Shown here: positions 39,186-48,066 of the stretch, piece by piece | Layout of the letters: the number at the start of each line of letters is the position of its first letter | How positions within the stretch are numbered: position 1 is the first letter of the stretch | Assembly (NCBI GenBank): GCA_008638415.1 | Contig: VWVT01000004.1 | Coordinates: forward strand, 310,001-374,000 | Direction: 5' to 3' | DNA length: 64,000 nt | Source: Nocardiopsis sinuspersici | Lineage (GTDB): Bacteria; Actinomycetota; Actinomycetes; Streptosporangiales; Streptosporangiaceae | The notes under the pieces: model-generated | Database searches by the model: none | What the model saw: only the letters and a program-made list of their open reading frames with translations | Told to the model about the DNA's origin: nothing | Translations under genes and position numbers: made by a program

Positions 39186-39854
39186 CTACCCGTGCAGGCG
39201 CTCCAGCGCCGACAGGACCACGCCGTCGGGGTCCTCCACCATCTCCTCCGCCTCGCCGGTGAAGGCGAGCACGGCGTCGAGGAACTCCCCGGCGGCCCCG
39301 GCCTGGCCGGAGCGCTCCAGCTCTTCCACCGTGTCAGCGGCGCTGTGCACCGCCCGGGCGTACTCGGCCGCCTGCTCGTAGGGCACCGGTTCGGTGACGT
39401 GCAGCGCGCCCTCGAACAGGGCCCGCAGAGCCTCCGGGTCCCGGGCCGCCACCGCCGCCCGTGCCTCCAGGGCCAGGGTGAGCGCGGGGGAGCGGTCGGC
39501 CTCCTCCAACAGCAGACCCACCAGCCGTTCGCGGTCGAGGGTGTACAGGTAGGAGGCGATGTCGGGCACCGGCGGCGCGGCACTGCCGTGCTTGCGTTCG
39601 TATAGGTGCACCAGGCCCACGGCGACCACGTGCTTGCAGCAGTTCCCCTCCTCGGCCCAGGGGCAGTCGCAGTGCCAGGAGAAGGCTCCCTCGGTGGTGA
39701 GCCGCACCCGGTAGCGGCGCCGTCCGCCGACGGCGGCGTGCACCGCTCCTTCGCTCGCACGCAGCCCCGACACCCGTCCGAGGTAGTCCGGTCCGCGGTC
39801 GAAGGACTTCTGGCCGGCCAGCTCCAACAGGTGCTCGCGTGAGAGTTCGGGCAT
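39186..39854 (-). CDS. SWIM zinc-finger protein
   Basis: 222 residues. The SWIM motif (C-x-C-x(n)-C-x-H) is visible as HCDCPWAEEGNCCKHVVAV near residues 60-80; such fingers bind DNA or proteins. The rest is helical with no enzymatic motif. ATG 39854 is preferred; GTG 39860 would add two residues. It is separated by 58 bases from the NB-ARC/TPR gene on the same strand and may share its transcript. The role is unknown. Confidence 0.8.
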   Translation of the reverse strand: MPELSREHLLELAGQKSFDRGPDYLGRVSGLRASEGAVHAAVGGRRRYRVRLTTEGAFSWHCDCPWAEEGNCCKHVVAVGLVHLYERKHGSAAPPVPDIASYLYTLDRERLVGLLLEEADRSPALTLALEARAAVAARDPEALRALFEGALHVTEPVPYEQAAEYARAVHSAADTVEELERSGQAGAAGEFLDAVLAFTGEAEEMVEDPDGVVLSALERLHG

Positions 39855-39912
39855 GGGCACAGTGAAGCAGAGCGGTGCGGAAGGCGGGCCCGAACACGGA
39901 ACTCCTGTCCGC

Positions 39913-42354
39913 TCACGTCTTCGGATTCCGGACGAGGGCCTCGATCTCCTCCCGCAGGGCCACCGCGGCCGGGTCGTCGAACTCCGCCAGCAGCTCCAGG
40001 GCCTCGGTCCGGTGCTCCCGGGCCCGCCCGTCCCCGTCCTCGTCCAGGGAGTCCTGGACGGCGGCCAGGCGGCGCAGGCACACCGCCAGGCGCCAGCGGT
40101 CGCCGCACCCGCGGTACCCGGCCGCGGCCTGCCGGAGGAAGCGCGCCGACTCCTCCCGCAGGTCCAGGGACCGGTACACCTCGCCCACACCCTCGAAGGA
40201 CTCGGCCTCACGGCGCCGGTCGGCGACCCTGCGGTGCAGGGCCGCGGCGTGGTGGTAGGCGGCCAGGGCCTCGTCGTGGTCGCCGAGCCCGGCCTGGACG
40301 TGGCCCAGTTGCAACAGGGCGTAGGCCTCCTGGACGAGGTTGCCCGGATCCCTGGCCACCTCCAGCGACTCCCGGACACTGCCCAGGGCACGCTCCCGCT
40401 CGCCCAGCTCCCGCCAGGCCATGCCCAGGCAGGCCAGGGTGGCGAACTCGGTGATCCGGTCGTCGGTCTCCCGGTGGATCGCCACCGCCCACTCGCACAG
40501 GGCGACCGCCTCGCGGGGGTCGCCCAGGCGCAGCGTCACCGCGGCCAGGTTGCCCAGGGCGATGCCCTCCCACCGGCGCTCGCCGAGCTCCCGGGTCAGG
40601 CGCAGGCACTCGTCGAAGAGCTCCCGCGCCCGGTCCAGCCGGTGGGCGCGCAGGTGCACCAGTCCCAGGGCGTTCAGGGACATCGCCGCGCCGAAGGAGT
40701 CGTCCAGCTCCCGGCGCAGGGCCAGGGCGCGCTCGTGGTGGTCGAGCCCCTCCTCGGTCCGGTTGGCCTGCACGTGGGCCATTCCCAGGCTCTCCAGCAG
40801 CTCCGCCTCGGCTGCCGGGCGTGCCTCGCTCCGGGCCGCGGCGAGCCCGGTCCGCCCGGTGGCCTCCCACGCGGTCATCGGGGCGTGGAAGAGGTGGAAG
40901 TGGCGCAGCACGGTGGCCAGCCGCCAGGCGGTCCCGGCCATCCCGGCGGAGGCCGCGGCCTCGACGCAGGCCATGAGGTTGGCGTGCTCGCGCTCGAACC
41001 AGTGGAGCGCCTGGGCGCCGTCCCGGAAGCTCCGGGCCGCCGAGTCGGGAAGGTCCACCGGGTCCAGGTGGCGCAGGTGGGAGCCGAAGGCGCGGGCGGC
41101 CGCGTCGGCGGTGTGCAGGTACCACCGCAGCAGCCTGTCGAGTGCCTCCTCCCGGTCCCGCCGGGACTCCTCCTGTCGCAGTTGGGCCTGGGCGTAGGAG
41201 CGCAGCAGGTCGTGGAACCGGAACCGGTCGGAACCGGTCTGCTCCACCAGGTGCGCCCCGACCAGCATGTCCAGGGTCTGGCGGGCCTCCCGCGCCGGGA
41301 CGTCGGCCAGCAGCGCCGCCGCCGTCGCGTCGAAGTCCGCCCCCGGGTGCAGGCCCAGCAGCCGGAACAGGCGCGCCGCCCGGTGGTGGAGCACCCGGTA
41401 GGACCAGGCGAAGACCGAGCGGACCGCGTGGGCCTCCTCCTCGTCGTCGGTCGCGAGGGCGTCCCAGAGCCCGGACTCGTCCCGCAGGTCCTGGATGAGG
41501 TCGTGCAGGGGCATGTGCGGGCGGCTCGCCGCCCGTTCCGCGGCGATGCGCAGGGCCAGGGGCAGGCGCCCGCACAGCCGGGCGAGCTCGGTGACCTCGT
41601 GCGGGGTGTCGCCGCCGCGGTGGCCGCTGGTCGCGTGCGTGAGCAGGTCCACGGCCTGCGCGGAGCTGAGGGTGCGCACCGTCAGGCGCTGGGCGCCCTG
41701 GCCCGCGACCAGGCCGGACAGGCGGTCCCGGCTGGTCACCAGCACCACCGAGTCCGAGGCTCCGGGCAGCAGGGGACGCACCTGGGCGGCGGAGGCCGCG
41801 TTGTCGAGCATGACGAGCACCCTGCGCTCGGCGAGCAGCGACCGGTACAGGGCCGCCCTGCTGTCCGTGTCGGGCGGCACCGCGTCGGCGGGCACCCCGA
41901 GGGCGCGCAGGAAGCGGTCCAGGACCTGTTCGGAGGCGGCGGGCGGCCCGGAACCGTACCCCCTCAGGTCCACGTGGAGCTGGCCGTCGGGGAACCGCGA
42001 GCGGACCCGGTGCGCCCAGTGCAGGGCCAGGGCGGTCTTGCCGACCCCGGCGGTGCCGGTGATGAGGTGGAGGGCGACCTCGCGGTCGCGGCCTTCGGAC
42101 TCCTCGCCGCGCAGGCGGGAGCTGAGTATCTCCAGCTCGCCCACGCGGTTGACGAAGCCGTGCACGTCGGCGGGCAGCTGGCGGGGCACCGGCCCCGACG
42201 CGGACTCCGGCCCGTGGAAGTGCACCCCGCCGTGCACCTGCTCCGCCTGGACGGCGCGGCCGGACACCTCGCTGATCCACGACGAACGGCCGCCTCGGGC
42301 ACCGGGACCGGGCTCTCGCCCGGGGCCGGCCCCGGGGGCGTCGCGATCAGGCAC
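39913..42354 (-). CDS. NB-ARC/TPR regulator (AfsR-like, no DNA-binding domain)
   Basis: 813 residues. A short N-terminal linker with VHGGVHFHG precedes an NB-ARC ATPase (Walker A GTAGVGKTALA near 100-110, Walker B RVLVMLDNA, VTSRDRL sensor). A winged-helix region and then many tetratricopeptide-like repeats follow to the C terminus. The arrangement is that of AfsR without its SARP DNA-binding domain, so it probably signals through partner proteins. The GTG start overlaps the stop of the DUF6879 gene by eight bases, so the three minus-strand genes 39913-43217 form an operon. Confidence 0.85.
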   Translation of the reverse strand: MPDRDAPGAGPGREPGPGARGGRSSWISEVSGRAVQAEQVHGGVHFHGPESASGPVPRQLPADVHGFVNRVGELEILSSRLRGEESEGRDREVALHLITGTAGVGKTALALHWAHRVRSRFPDGQLHVDLRGYGSGPPAASEQVLDRFLRALGVPADAVPPDTDSRAALYRSLLAERRVLVMLDNAASAAQVRPLLPGASDSVVLVTSRDRLSGLVAGQGAQRLTVRTLSSAQAVDLLTHATSGHRGGDTPHEVTELARLCGRLPLALRIAAERAASRPHMPLHDLIQDLRDESGLWDALATDDEEEAHAVRSVFAWSYRVLHHRAARLFRLLGLHPGADFDATAAALLADVPAREARQTLDMLVGAHLVEQTGSDRFRFHDLLRSYAQAQLRQEESRRDREEALDRLLRWYLHTADAAARAFGSHLRHLDPVDLPDSAARSFRDGAQALHWFEREHANLMACVEAAASAGMAGTAWRLATVLRHFHLFHAPMTAWEATGRTGLAAARSEARPAAEAELLESLGMAHVQANRTEEGLDHHERALALRRELDDSFGAAMSLNALGLVHLRAHRLDRARELFDECLRLTRELGERRWEGIALGNLAAVTLRLGDPREAVALCEWAVAIHRETDDRITEFATLACLGMAWRELGERERALGSVRESLEVARDPGNLVQEAYALLQLGHVQAGLGDHDEALAAYHHAAALHRRVADRRREAESFEGVGEVYRSLDLREESARFLRQAAAGYRGCGDRWRLAVCLRRLAAVQDSLDEDGDGRAREHRTEALELLAEFDDPAAVALREEIEALVRNPKT

Positions 42355-42955
42355 GGGGCGCCTCCGAGAGGGCGACCTCGCGGGGGAAGTAGGACTCCAG
42401 GGGTTCGGCGCCTCGGTACAGGGCGGCGATCTCCTCGCGGCAGCGCGCCGTGATCCCGGGGTCGGTGTGGCGCACGCTCCCGGCCAGCACACCGCGTTCG
42501 TCGTAGCGGATGCGGTAGGTGACCTCGTCTCCGAGGGTCAGTACTTCGGGGACCGTTCCCCGTCCCTCCAGGTGTGCGACGGCCTCGGGGCCGACCACCC
42601 GGACGTGCTCGCCGCACTGGGCCCGGACGTGCAGCGAGTGCAGTTCCCAGTGCAGGTAGGGGGTCAGCGGCCACTCCACGACCCGCACCCTCAGCACGCG
42701 GGAGCCCCTCCGTTCCAGGCCGGAGAACATCTCCACCAGCCCGCTCCGGTCCTCCTCCAGCATGCGGAGGGACTCGTGGACCTCTCCGGCCCGGTACCTC
42801 GTCCAGCTCGGGTTCCCGGGCTCGTGGAAGGCCTGGATCCGCTCCAGCTTCCAGGCGTCCGCTCCGCGCAGCGCCCCGAAGCGGTGCGCGAAGTCCTCGT
42901 CGTAGGCGTCCAGGTCCAGGAGGTCGCCCCGGAGGCCGGTGAGGACGTCAAGCAT
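42347..42955 (-). CDS. DUF6879 family protein
   Basis: 202 residues matching the DUF6879 pattern: an early acidic region, then ALRGADAWKLERIQAFHEPGNPSW, RVRVVEWPLTPYLHWELHS and, later, RIRYDERGVLAGSVR. Such genes sit beside XRE/DUF5753, NB-ARC or small regulatory genes in actinomycetes; the biochemical role is unknown. It overlaps the genes before and after by eight bases each, so it is translated in step with the NB-ARC/TPR regulator. Confidence 0.75.
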   Translation of the reverse strand: MLDVLTGLRGDLLDLDAYDEDFAHRFGALRGADAWKLERIQAFHEPGNPSWTRYRAGEVHESLRMLEEDRSGLVEMFSGLERRGSRVLRVRVVEWPLTPYLHWELHSLHVRAQCGEHVRVVGPEAVAHLEGRGTVPEVLTLGDEVTYRIRYDERGVLAGSVRHTDPGITARCREEIAALYRGAEPLESYFPREVALSEAPRA

Positions 42956-43217
42956 CCGGGATGTCCGCCTTCGCCGAGATGAGTACGTTGCGCGGGATGA
43001 CGACGAGTCGCTCGTCGTCGTCGATGGCGGCCTCCGAGGGAAGCAGGTCGGCGTAGTGGGCGGTCAGGTCGCGGCCGATGACGGCGATGTCACCGTTCTC
43101 CAGTTCCCAGATGTCGGGGCACCCCTGGACGTTGTTCGTGTTGCCGAGCGCCTGCGGTGACCGGCCCAGGCGGCGGATCATCCGTGCGTCGGGGTCTGCC
43201 TCCCACGGACGTGTCAT
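42948..43217 (-). CDS. Small conserved protein, first gene of the NB-ARC operon
   Basis: 89 residues from ATG 43217, preceded by GGAAAGGA at good spacing. The protein (MTRPWEADPDARMIRRLG, then CPDIWELENGDIAVIGRDLT) resembles small proteins commonly encoded in front of DUF6879 genes in actinomycetes. The motif D-I-A-V-I-G-R-D-L is characteristic of that group. There is no membrane segment. It overlaps the DUF6879 gene by eight bases. Its function is unknown. Confidence 0.7.
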   Translation of the reverse strand: MTRPWEADPDARMIRRLGRSPQALGNTNNVQGCPDIWELENGDIAVIGRDLTAHYADLLPSEAAIDDDERLVVIPRNVLISAKADIPDA

Positions 43218-43672
43218 TGCTGTCCTTTCCGCGCACACCGAATCGGGGGAAGGTGTACTGAGGAGAAAATAACATGGCGGTGAATCATGTCCGGTAACTA
43301 TTATGTGTCTGTTGGATGCGGTCGTGTGTGCGATGCGGAGTGTGTTCATGGAGTTCCGGATTTCATGTGGAATGCATCCGTTGATACGTGTTGATCAGGC
43401 TCTGACCTGCTGTGCCGTGATGGCATGGAGTTGTCATGGGTGACGTGCATGGAATGTTCGGGATGATTTCCTGGTGCACGTGAATATGCACAGGAATACG
43501 CACATGAATCGGCGGTGCCGACCTGTGGAATCGGCGCCGCCGAATTGCGTGAGCCATGCCTTTTCCCGGAACGGTGGACCTCGGATCCGCCGGTGCGCGA
43601 AAGAGGCCGGTTCGCTTTCCCCGGCCGGTCCGCCGCCGCCGTACTGTCTCCGGCGGTTCCTACGATGCCGCC
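43218..43672. promoter_or_regulatory. Divergent intergenic region with three 12-bp iterons
   Basis: 455 bases, clearly less G+C-rich than the genes, between the NB-ARC operon and the SMI1/KNR4 gene. At 43475-43510 three head-to-tail 12-mers occur (TGCACGTGAATA, TGCACAGGAATA, CGCACATGAATC), with looser GTGCATGGAAT at 43445-43455. This is a likely protein-binding array. No ORF is convincing. Confidence 0.45.
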
Positions 43673-44362
43673 ATGGACACGAGTACGGATGTGTGGGCGG
43701 GAGTCCGCGAGCAGGTGTTGGAGCTGGGGCGGGCGCCGGGCGCGGGGGAGGTGTTCGGAGCCCGCCACCACGGCTTCGAGCTGCTGGACCCGCTGACGCA
43801 CGGAGAACTGGCCGAGCTGGAGGGACAGTTGGGGACGCGGCTGCCCGCCGGGTACCGGGAGTTCCTGCTCCGGGTGGGCGCGGGCGGTGCCGGACCCGCC
43901 TACGGCGTCTTTCCCGTGGTCAGGGGGGTGGACGGCCGGTGGCGGTGGTACGGCGACGGCGTGGACCTGGCCGCGCCGGCGCGGCTGTCGGAGCCGTTCC
44001 CGGTCACCGGGCCCGACCCGGAGTCCCTGGCCGCACTGCGGGCCCGGGAGCCATTGGAGGAGGACTTCGAGGACGTCGAGGAGTTCGACAGGGTCTACGA
44101 GGCCTGGGACGCGCGCATGGGCGACCTCCTGTGGGCCGAGGACCGGACGGCCGGCGCGCTCTGCCTGTGCCATCTGGGCTGCGCGCTACGGCAGTGGCTG
44201 GTCGTGTCCGGCCCCGAGGCCGGGCGTATGTGGAACGACGCCCGTGTCGACGACGAGGACCTCCGGCCGCTCACCGGTGAGGACGGAACGCCCCTGACCT
44301 TCGTGGACTGGTACCTGGAGTGGCTGCGGGAGGCCTCCCGCGCCGTGGCGGTCCGGTCCTGA
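43673..44362 (+). CDS. SMI1/KNR4 (SUKH) family protein
   Basis: 229 residues from ATG 43673. The SUKH core is seen as LDPLTHGELAELEGQLGTRLPAGYREFLLRVGAGG followed by an acidic region and FVDWYLEWL near the C terminus. SUKH proteins are frequent immunity proteins for polymorphic toxins or nucleases, but many actinomycete members are stand-alone. No toxin gene is adjacent, so an orphan immunity role is only a possibility. Confidence 0.8.
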   Translation: MDTSTDVWAGVREQVLELGRAPGAGEVFGARHHGFELLDPLTHGELAELEGQLGTRLPAGYREFLLRVGAGGAGPAYGVFPVVRGVDGRWRWYGDGVDLAAPARLSEPFPVTGPDPESLAALRAREPLEEDFEDVEEFDRVYEAWDARMGDLLWAEDRTAGALCLCHLGCALRQWLVVSGPEAGRMWNDARVDDEDLRPLTGEDGTPLTFVDWYLEWLREASRAVAVRS

Positions 44363-44425
44363 CGGACGGGCCGCGTACCGCCCGCTCCCACGGGCGGCGC
44401 CTCGCGGGCGACGGAACCGGCCGTC

Positions 44426-44923
44426 TCAGGCGGGCGGGGCCGGGTCGGGAGGCGGCAGCGTCCTGGGCATCGGCGGGATGGGGCTGTCCGAACGCCCGCT
44501 GCGTCCGGCCTGGCGCGGCTCGCGGCCCTCGGCGACACAGCACAGGGCCTCCCGAGCGGCCAGACGGCCCGCCATCCGGAAGCTCTGTGGATTGGAGTCG
44601 TTGTCGTGCCAGACAGCGTCGCGCAGCACCACGCGGGCGGCGAAGAGGGGCCGATCGCCGCCCGAGTTCTCCCAGACTTCCCGCGCACCCTCGGTGAAGG
44701 CGCGGACGAACTCCTTCGGGAGGGGCTCCCCAGGCTCACGGCACCGGTCGGGCAGATCGTCGACGAAGGCGAAGGCCTCGCCCGTACCGTCGTCCCGCAG
44801 TGGTTCGAAGTCGGCCCACACCATGGCGAAGTAACGGGGGCAGGCCGTATGCAGCAGGTGGCGGACGAAGACGCCGGTGATCGGCCGTGGCAGTGGGCGC
44901 GGGCGCTCGTGGTCGGTGGACAC
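44426..44923 (-). CDS. Hypothetical protein
   Basis: 165 residues from GTG 44923, fixed by AGGAGAG five bases upstream. The sequence VFVRHLLHTACPRYFAMVWADFEPL and FAARVVLRDAVWHDNDSNPQSFRMAGRLAAREALCC is soluble and of unknown family; the C-terminal tail is proline-rich. It converges on the SMI1/KNR4 gene; a short hairpin (GCCCG/CGGGC near 44385-44397) lies between them. Confidence 0.6.
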   Translation of the reverse strand: MSTDHERPRPLPRPITGVFVRHLLHTACPRYFAMVWADFEPLRDDGTGEAFAFVDDLPDRCREPGEPLPKEFVRAFTEGAREVWENSGGDRPLFAARVVLRDAVWHDNDSNPQSFRMAGRLAAREALCCVAEGREPRQAGRSGRSDSPIPPMPRTLPPPDPAPPA

Positions 44924-45091
44924 GGGCTCTCCTGGGCTCGGGGAGTCCACAGTGTCCCCCGCGTGGTCGCTCCGCACCACCCGGTTTTCCGGGGTGCGTG
45001 CGGACCGCGCGTTCCCCGGCGGTTGCTTCGGGGAACGCGCGACGACGCGGTCCGCGCAGGGCGCGCACCCATCTCTCAGGCGTCCGGTCTC

Positions 45092-46069
45092 TCAGGCGCC
45101 CGGGCCGGCCACGCTGACCACCACCTTGCCCCGGATCCCACCGGCCTCCAGCGCCCGGTGGGCCTCGGCGATCTCGGCCAGGGGCAGGATCCTGTCCACG
45201 ACGGGACGGACGGCTCCGGACTCGGTCAGGCGGGTCAGTTCGGCGAAGAGCTCGTGCCCGGGGTCGCCGCTGAAGAAGCGGACACGGCGCGAGCCGAAGA
45301 CGGCCGAGGCGGCGATGTAGGAGAGCGAGGCGAGCATGCGCCCGCTGTCGAAGGTGATCGCCACGATGCGCCCGTTCCCGGTCAGCCGCCTGCGGTAGGC
45401 CCGCAGCCCGGTCCCGACCGTGTCCAGGACCACGTCGAACGGCGGCAGGTCGGCGGCACCGGTGCCGGCGTAGTCGAAGGCCTCGTCGGCGCCCAGCTCC
45501 CGCACGAAGCCGAGGTGCTCGGCCCCGGCCAGCGCGGTGACGTGGGCGCCGTAGGCCCGGCCGAGCTGGACGGCGACGCTGCCCACCCCGCCGCTCGCGC
45601 CCCGCACCAGCAGCCGCTCGCCCGGGGCGAGGCGGGCCCTGTCCCGCAGCGCGGTGACGGCCGTCGTGCCGACGACGGGCAGGGCCGCGGCCTCGACCAG
45701 GTTCAGGTCGGCTGGTGCGAGGGCCAACTGCCGGGGCGCGACGGCCACGAACTCGGCCGCGCTGCCGAACGTCCGGGGCAGCGCGCCCCACACCCGGTCC
45801 CCCGGCGCGAACCCGGAGACGCCGGACCCGGTCTCGACCACCTCGCCCGCGAAGTCGTTTCCGGTCCGCTTGGGAAAGCCCCTGTCGAGCAGCCAGGTCG
45901 CCAGGCGAATCCCGCCGGCGCGGCCCAGGAGCTCGCCGCCGTTCACGCTGGCGGCGTGGACGCGCACCAGCACGTCCCCGGGCCCCGTGTCGGGTCTGGC
46001 CACCGTGCCCTCGTACAGCACCTCCGGACCGCCGTACCGGTCGTACAGGGCCGCGCGTATCCGATCCAC
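45092..46069 (-). CDS. NADPH:quinone oxidoreductase-type MDR dehydrogenase
   Basis: 325 residues of the zinc-independent medium-chain dehydrogenase/reductase family. The N-terminal GroES-like part (DVLVRVHAASVNGGE, GNDFAGEVVETG) lacks the catalytic zinc ligands. The nucleotide-binding motif is VRGASGGVGSVAVQLGRAYGA. It probably reduces quinones or enones using NADPH. The adjacent divergent TetR gene, 110 bases away, is the likely regulator, and the gap between them the operator region. Confidence 0.85.
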   Translation of the reverse strand: MDRIRAALYDRYGGPEVLYEGTVARPDTGPGDVLVRVHAASVNGGELLGRAGGIRLATWLLDRGFPKRTGNDFAGEVVETGSGVSGFAPGDRVWGALPRTFGSAAEFVAVAPRQLALAPADLNLVEAAALPVVGTTAVTALRDRARLAPGERLLVRGASGGVGSVAVQLGRAYGAHVTALAGAEHLGFVRELGADEAFDYAGTGAADLPPFDVVLDTVGTGLRAYRRRLTGNGRIVAITFDSGRMLASLSYIAASAVFGSRRVRFFSGDPGHELFAELTRLTESGAVRPVVDRILPLAEIAEAHRALEAGGIRGKVVVSVAGPGA

Positions 46070-46179
46070 CGTTCAGGTCCCCTTCGTCAGCCACCGCACG
46101 ACCACCCGTGCGGGTTCCCGTTCGTGCACGCTACGCCGAAAACGGAAGGACCCGTCCACTTCTGGCTAATGTGAGAGGT

Positions 46180-46935
46180 ATGGCTGCCGATTCCTCTCGG
46201 ATGGACCCCGACTCCACCGCCTCCGACTCCACCGCCTCCGACTCCACCGCCTCCGACACCACTGCTCCCGACCCCGCCGGCCCCGACACCGCCGCCGGGC
46301 CGGAGCGGCTGCGCTCGGACGCGCGGCACAACCGCGCCCGCATCCTCGAAGCCGCACGGGAGGCGTTCGCGGCGCGCGGCCTCGACGTGCCCATGGCCGC
46401 GGTCGCCCGCCGCGCCGGTGTCGGCGTGGCCACGCTCTACCGGCGCTTTCCCACCAGGGAGTCGCTGGTCACGGAGGTCTTCGCCGACCGGCTCGCGGAC
46501 TGTGTCGGCGTCGTCGACGAGGCCCTGGCGGATCCGGACCCGTGGCGCGGGTTCCGCACCGTCATCGAGAAGGTGTGCGCCATGCAGGTGGCCGACCGGG
46601 GGTTCACCGCCGCGTTCCTCACCGAGTTCCCCGGGGCCGTCGACTTCGAGCGTGAGCGCATGCGCGCCGAACGGGGCTTCGCCGCCCTGACACGGAGGGC
46701 GCAGGAGGCCGGGTACCTGCGCGCCGACTTCGCCCGGACCGACCTCACCCTCGTCATGAAGGCCAACGACGGCGTCGTCGCGGAGTCCTCCGAGGCCGCG
46801 GCGGCCGCCTCCCGCCGACTGGTCGCCTACTTCCTCCAGGCCTTCCGGAGCGACCACACCACCTCGGCACCGGACCTGCCGCCACCGGCCCCGATCGGCC
46901 TGTACCGCTTCGACCTCCTGACGGAGGGCCGCTAG
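46180..46935 (+). CDS. TetR-family regulator
   Basis: 251 residues. After an unusual 45-residue acidic Asp-Ser-Thr-rich N-terminal tail comes a TetR helix-turn-helix (RARILEAAREAFAARGLDVPMAAVARRAGVGVATLYRRFPTRE pattern, about 50-95). The C-terminal ligand domain is of the kind often annotated as SbtR-like. It is divergent from the quinone oxidoreductase gene, which is its probable target. ATG 46180 follows GAGAGG closely; a later start inside the tail is possible. Confidence 0.85.
   Translation: MAADSSRMDPDSTASDSTASDSTASDTTAPDPAGPDTAAGPERLRSDARHNRARILEAAREAFAARGLDVPMAAVARRAGVGVATLYRRFPTRESLVTEVFADRLADCVGVVDEALADPDPWRGFRTVIEKVCAMQVADRGFTAAFLTEFPGAVDFERERMRAERGFAALTRRAQEAGYLRADFARTDLTLVMKANDGVVAESSEAAAAASRRLVAYFLQAFRSDHTTSAPDLPPPAPIGLYRFDLLTEGR
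46210..46254 (+). repeat. 15-bp tandem repeat, three copies
   Basis: GACTCCACCGCCTCC is repeated three times exactly, followed by a degenerate fourth copy, and encodes DSTAS repeats in the N-terminal tail of the TetR protein. Confidence 0.85.
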
Positions 46936-46986
46936 CGGGCTGACCGGACACGTCGCCGGTGTGACTGGAACGCTCCGACCCCGGAT

Positions 46987-47040
46987 GATCTTGTACTTAT
47001 AGCGAGGTTGGGCGCCCAAATGCGCTATAAGTACAAGATC
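46987..47040. repeat. 54-bp palindrome with nested palindromic core
   Basis: Perfect 18-bp arms (GATCTTGTACTTATAGCG at 46987-47004 and its complement at 47023-47040) enclose an 18-base core that itself holds the perfect palindrome TTGGGCGCCCAA (47008-47019). The arms are far more A+T-rich than their surroundings. It lies 51 bases after the TetR gene and about 195 before the DUF1028 gene. It could be a terminator, a large operator or a hairpin mobile element. Confidence 0.85.
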
Positions 47041-47234
47041 ACGGCTCGTGGGGCGACTGCGGCCACCGCGCTGGGACCCGCCGGGCGGTGCCGTCCCGCA
47101 CCGTCCCGCCTGAGGGCGCACGCACCGTCCCCGCGTCCGGTAGCATTCCCGGCGATCCGTCTGATCTCCCGGCCCCTGGCGAGGGCGCCGCACCGCACCG
47201 ATCCAGGCGCCCGAACACCCGAGGGTGGTTCCGG

Positions 47235-47927
47235 TTGTACGCAGGCACCTTCTCGATCGTCGCCTACGACACCGCCGTCAGAACGTGCGGTGTCGCGGTC
47301 AGCAGCCGGATGCCCGCGATCGGCGCGCTGTCGGTGTTCGCCCACGCGGACGCGGGGGCGGTCGCGACACAGGCGCTGATCAACCCGCTGCTGGGCACGG
47401 ACGCCCTGGAGCTGCTGCGGTCCCACACCGCCGAGGACGCGCTGCGCCGGGTCCTGGGCACCGACCCCGCCGCGGACTCGCGGCAGGTCGCCGTGGTCGA
47501 CCGGGGAGGTCGCGCCGCCGCGCACACCGGATCGCAGACGCATCCGTGGTGCGGCCACAGGGTGGGGGCCGGATACGCGGTGGCGGGAAACATCCTGACC
47601 GGCGCCGACACCCTCGACGCGATGGCGGAGCGGTTCGAGGCCGGTGCCGGGGACCGCATGGACGAGCGCCTGCTGAGCGCCCTGGAGGCGGGGCAGGCGG
47701 CCGGCGGGGACAGGCGGGGCAGACAGAGCGCGGCGCTGTACGTGCACACCGGCCATCCCTATCCCTACCTGGACCTGAGGGTGGACGAGCACTCCGACCC
47801 GGTGGCCGAACTGCGCCGGGTCCACGGGGTCGCCAGGCGGGAGTTGCTGCCGTTCGTGGAGGCCATGCCCACGCGCGCGCGTCCCGCGGGGAACTTCGAG
47901 CGACTGCTGGACACGGGCGACCACTGA
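47235..47927 (+). CDS. DUF1028 family protein (Ntn-hydrolase-like)
   Basis: 230 residues from TTG 47235, chosen because the family begins TFSIVAYD and GAGGG lies upstream. Family features visible are GVAVSSRMPAIGALSVFAHADAGAVATQA, GSQTHPWCGH and YAVAGNILTG. DUF1028 proteins adopt an Ntn-hydrolase fold; the substrate is unknown. The following DUF5685 gene is 139 bases away on the same strand. Confidence 0.8.
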   Translation: MYAGTFSIVAYDTAVRTCGVAVSSRMPAIGALSVFAHADAGAVATQALINPLLGTDALELLRSHTAEDALRRVLGTDPAADSRQVAVVDRGGRAAAHTGSQTHPWCGHRVGAGYAVAGNILTGADTLDAMAERFEAGAGDRMDERLLSALEAGQAAGGDRRGRQSAALYVHTGHPYPYLDLRVDEHSDPVAELRRVHGVARRELLPFVEAMPTRARPAGNFERLLDTGDH

Positions 47928-48066
47928 GTCCGCCCCGAGGCCGACAGCGCGCCTTCGACGCGTTCGCGCGGCCGTGAACTTCCCGTGCGCTCGGGGCGTC
48001 GTACCCTCCTGTCCAGCCCGCGACGCCGCCGCCGCGGCGGCGTCGGAAAGAGGAGGCCACCAGCCC

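Noticed and set aside
39853..42453. 866-codon plus-strand ORF opposite the NB-ARC/TPR gene
   Set aside because: Antisense to conserved Walker and TPR sequence; composition is typical of a shadow frame.
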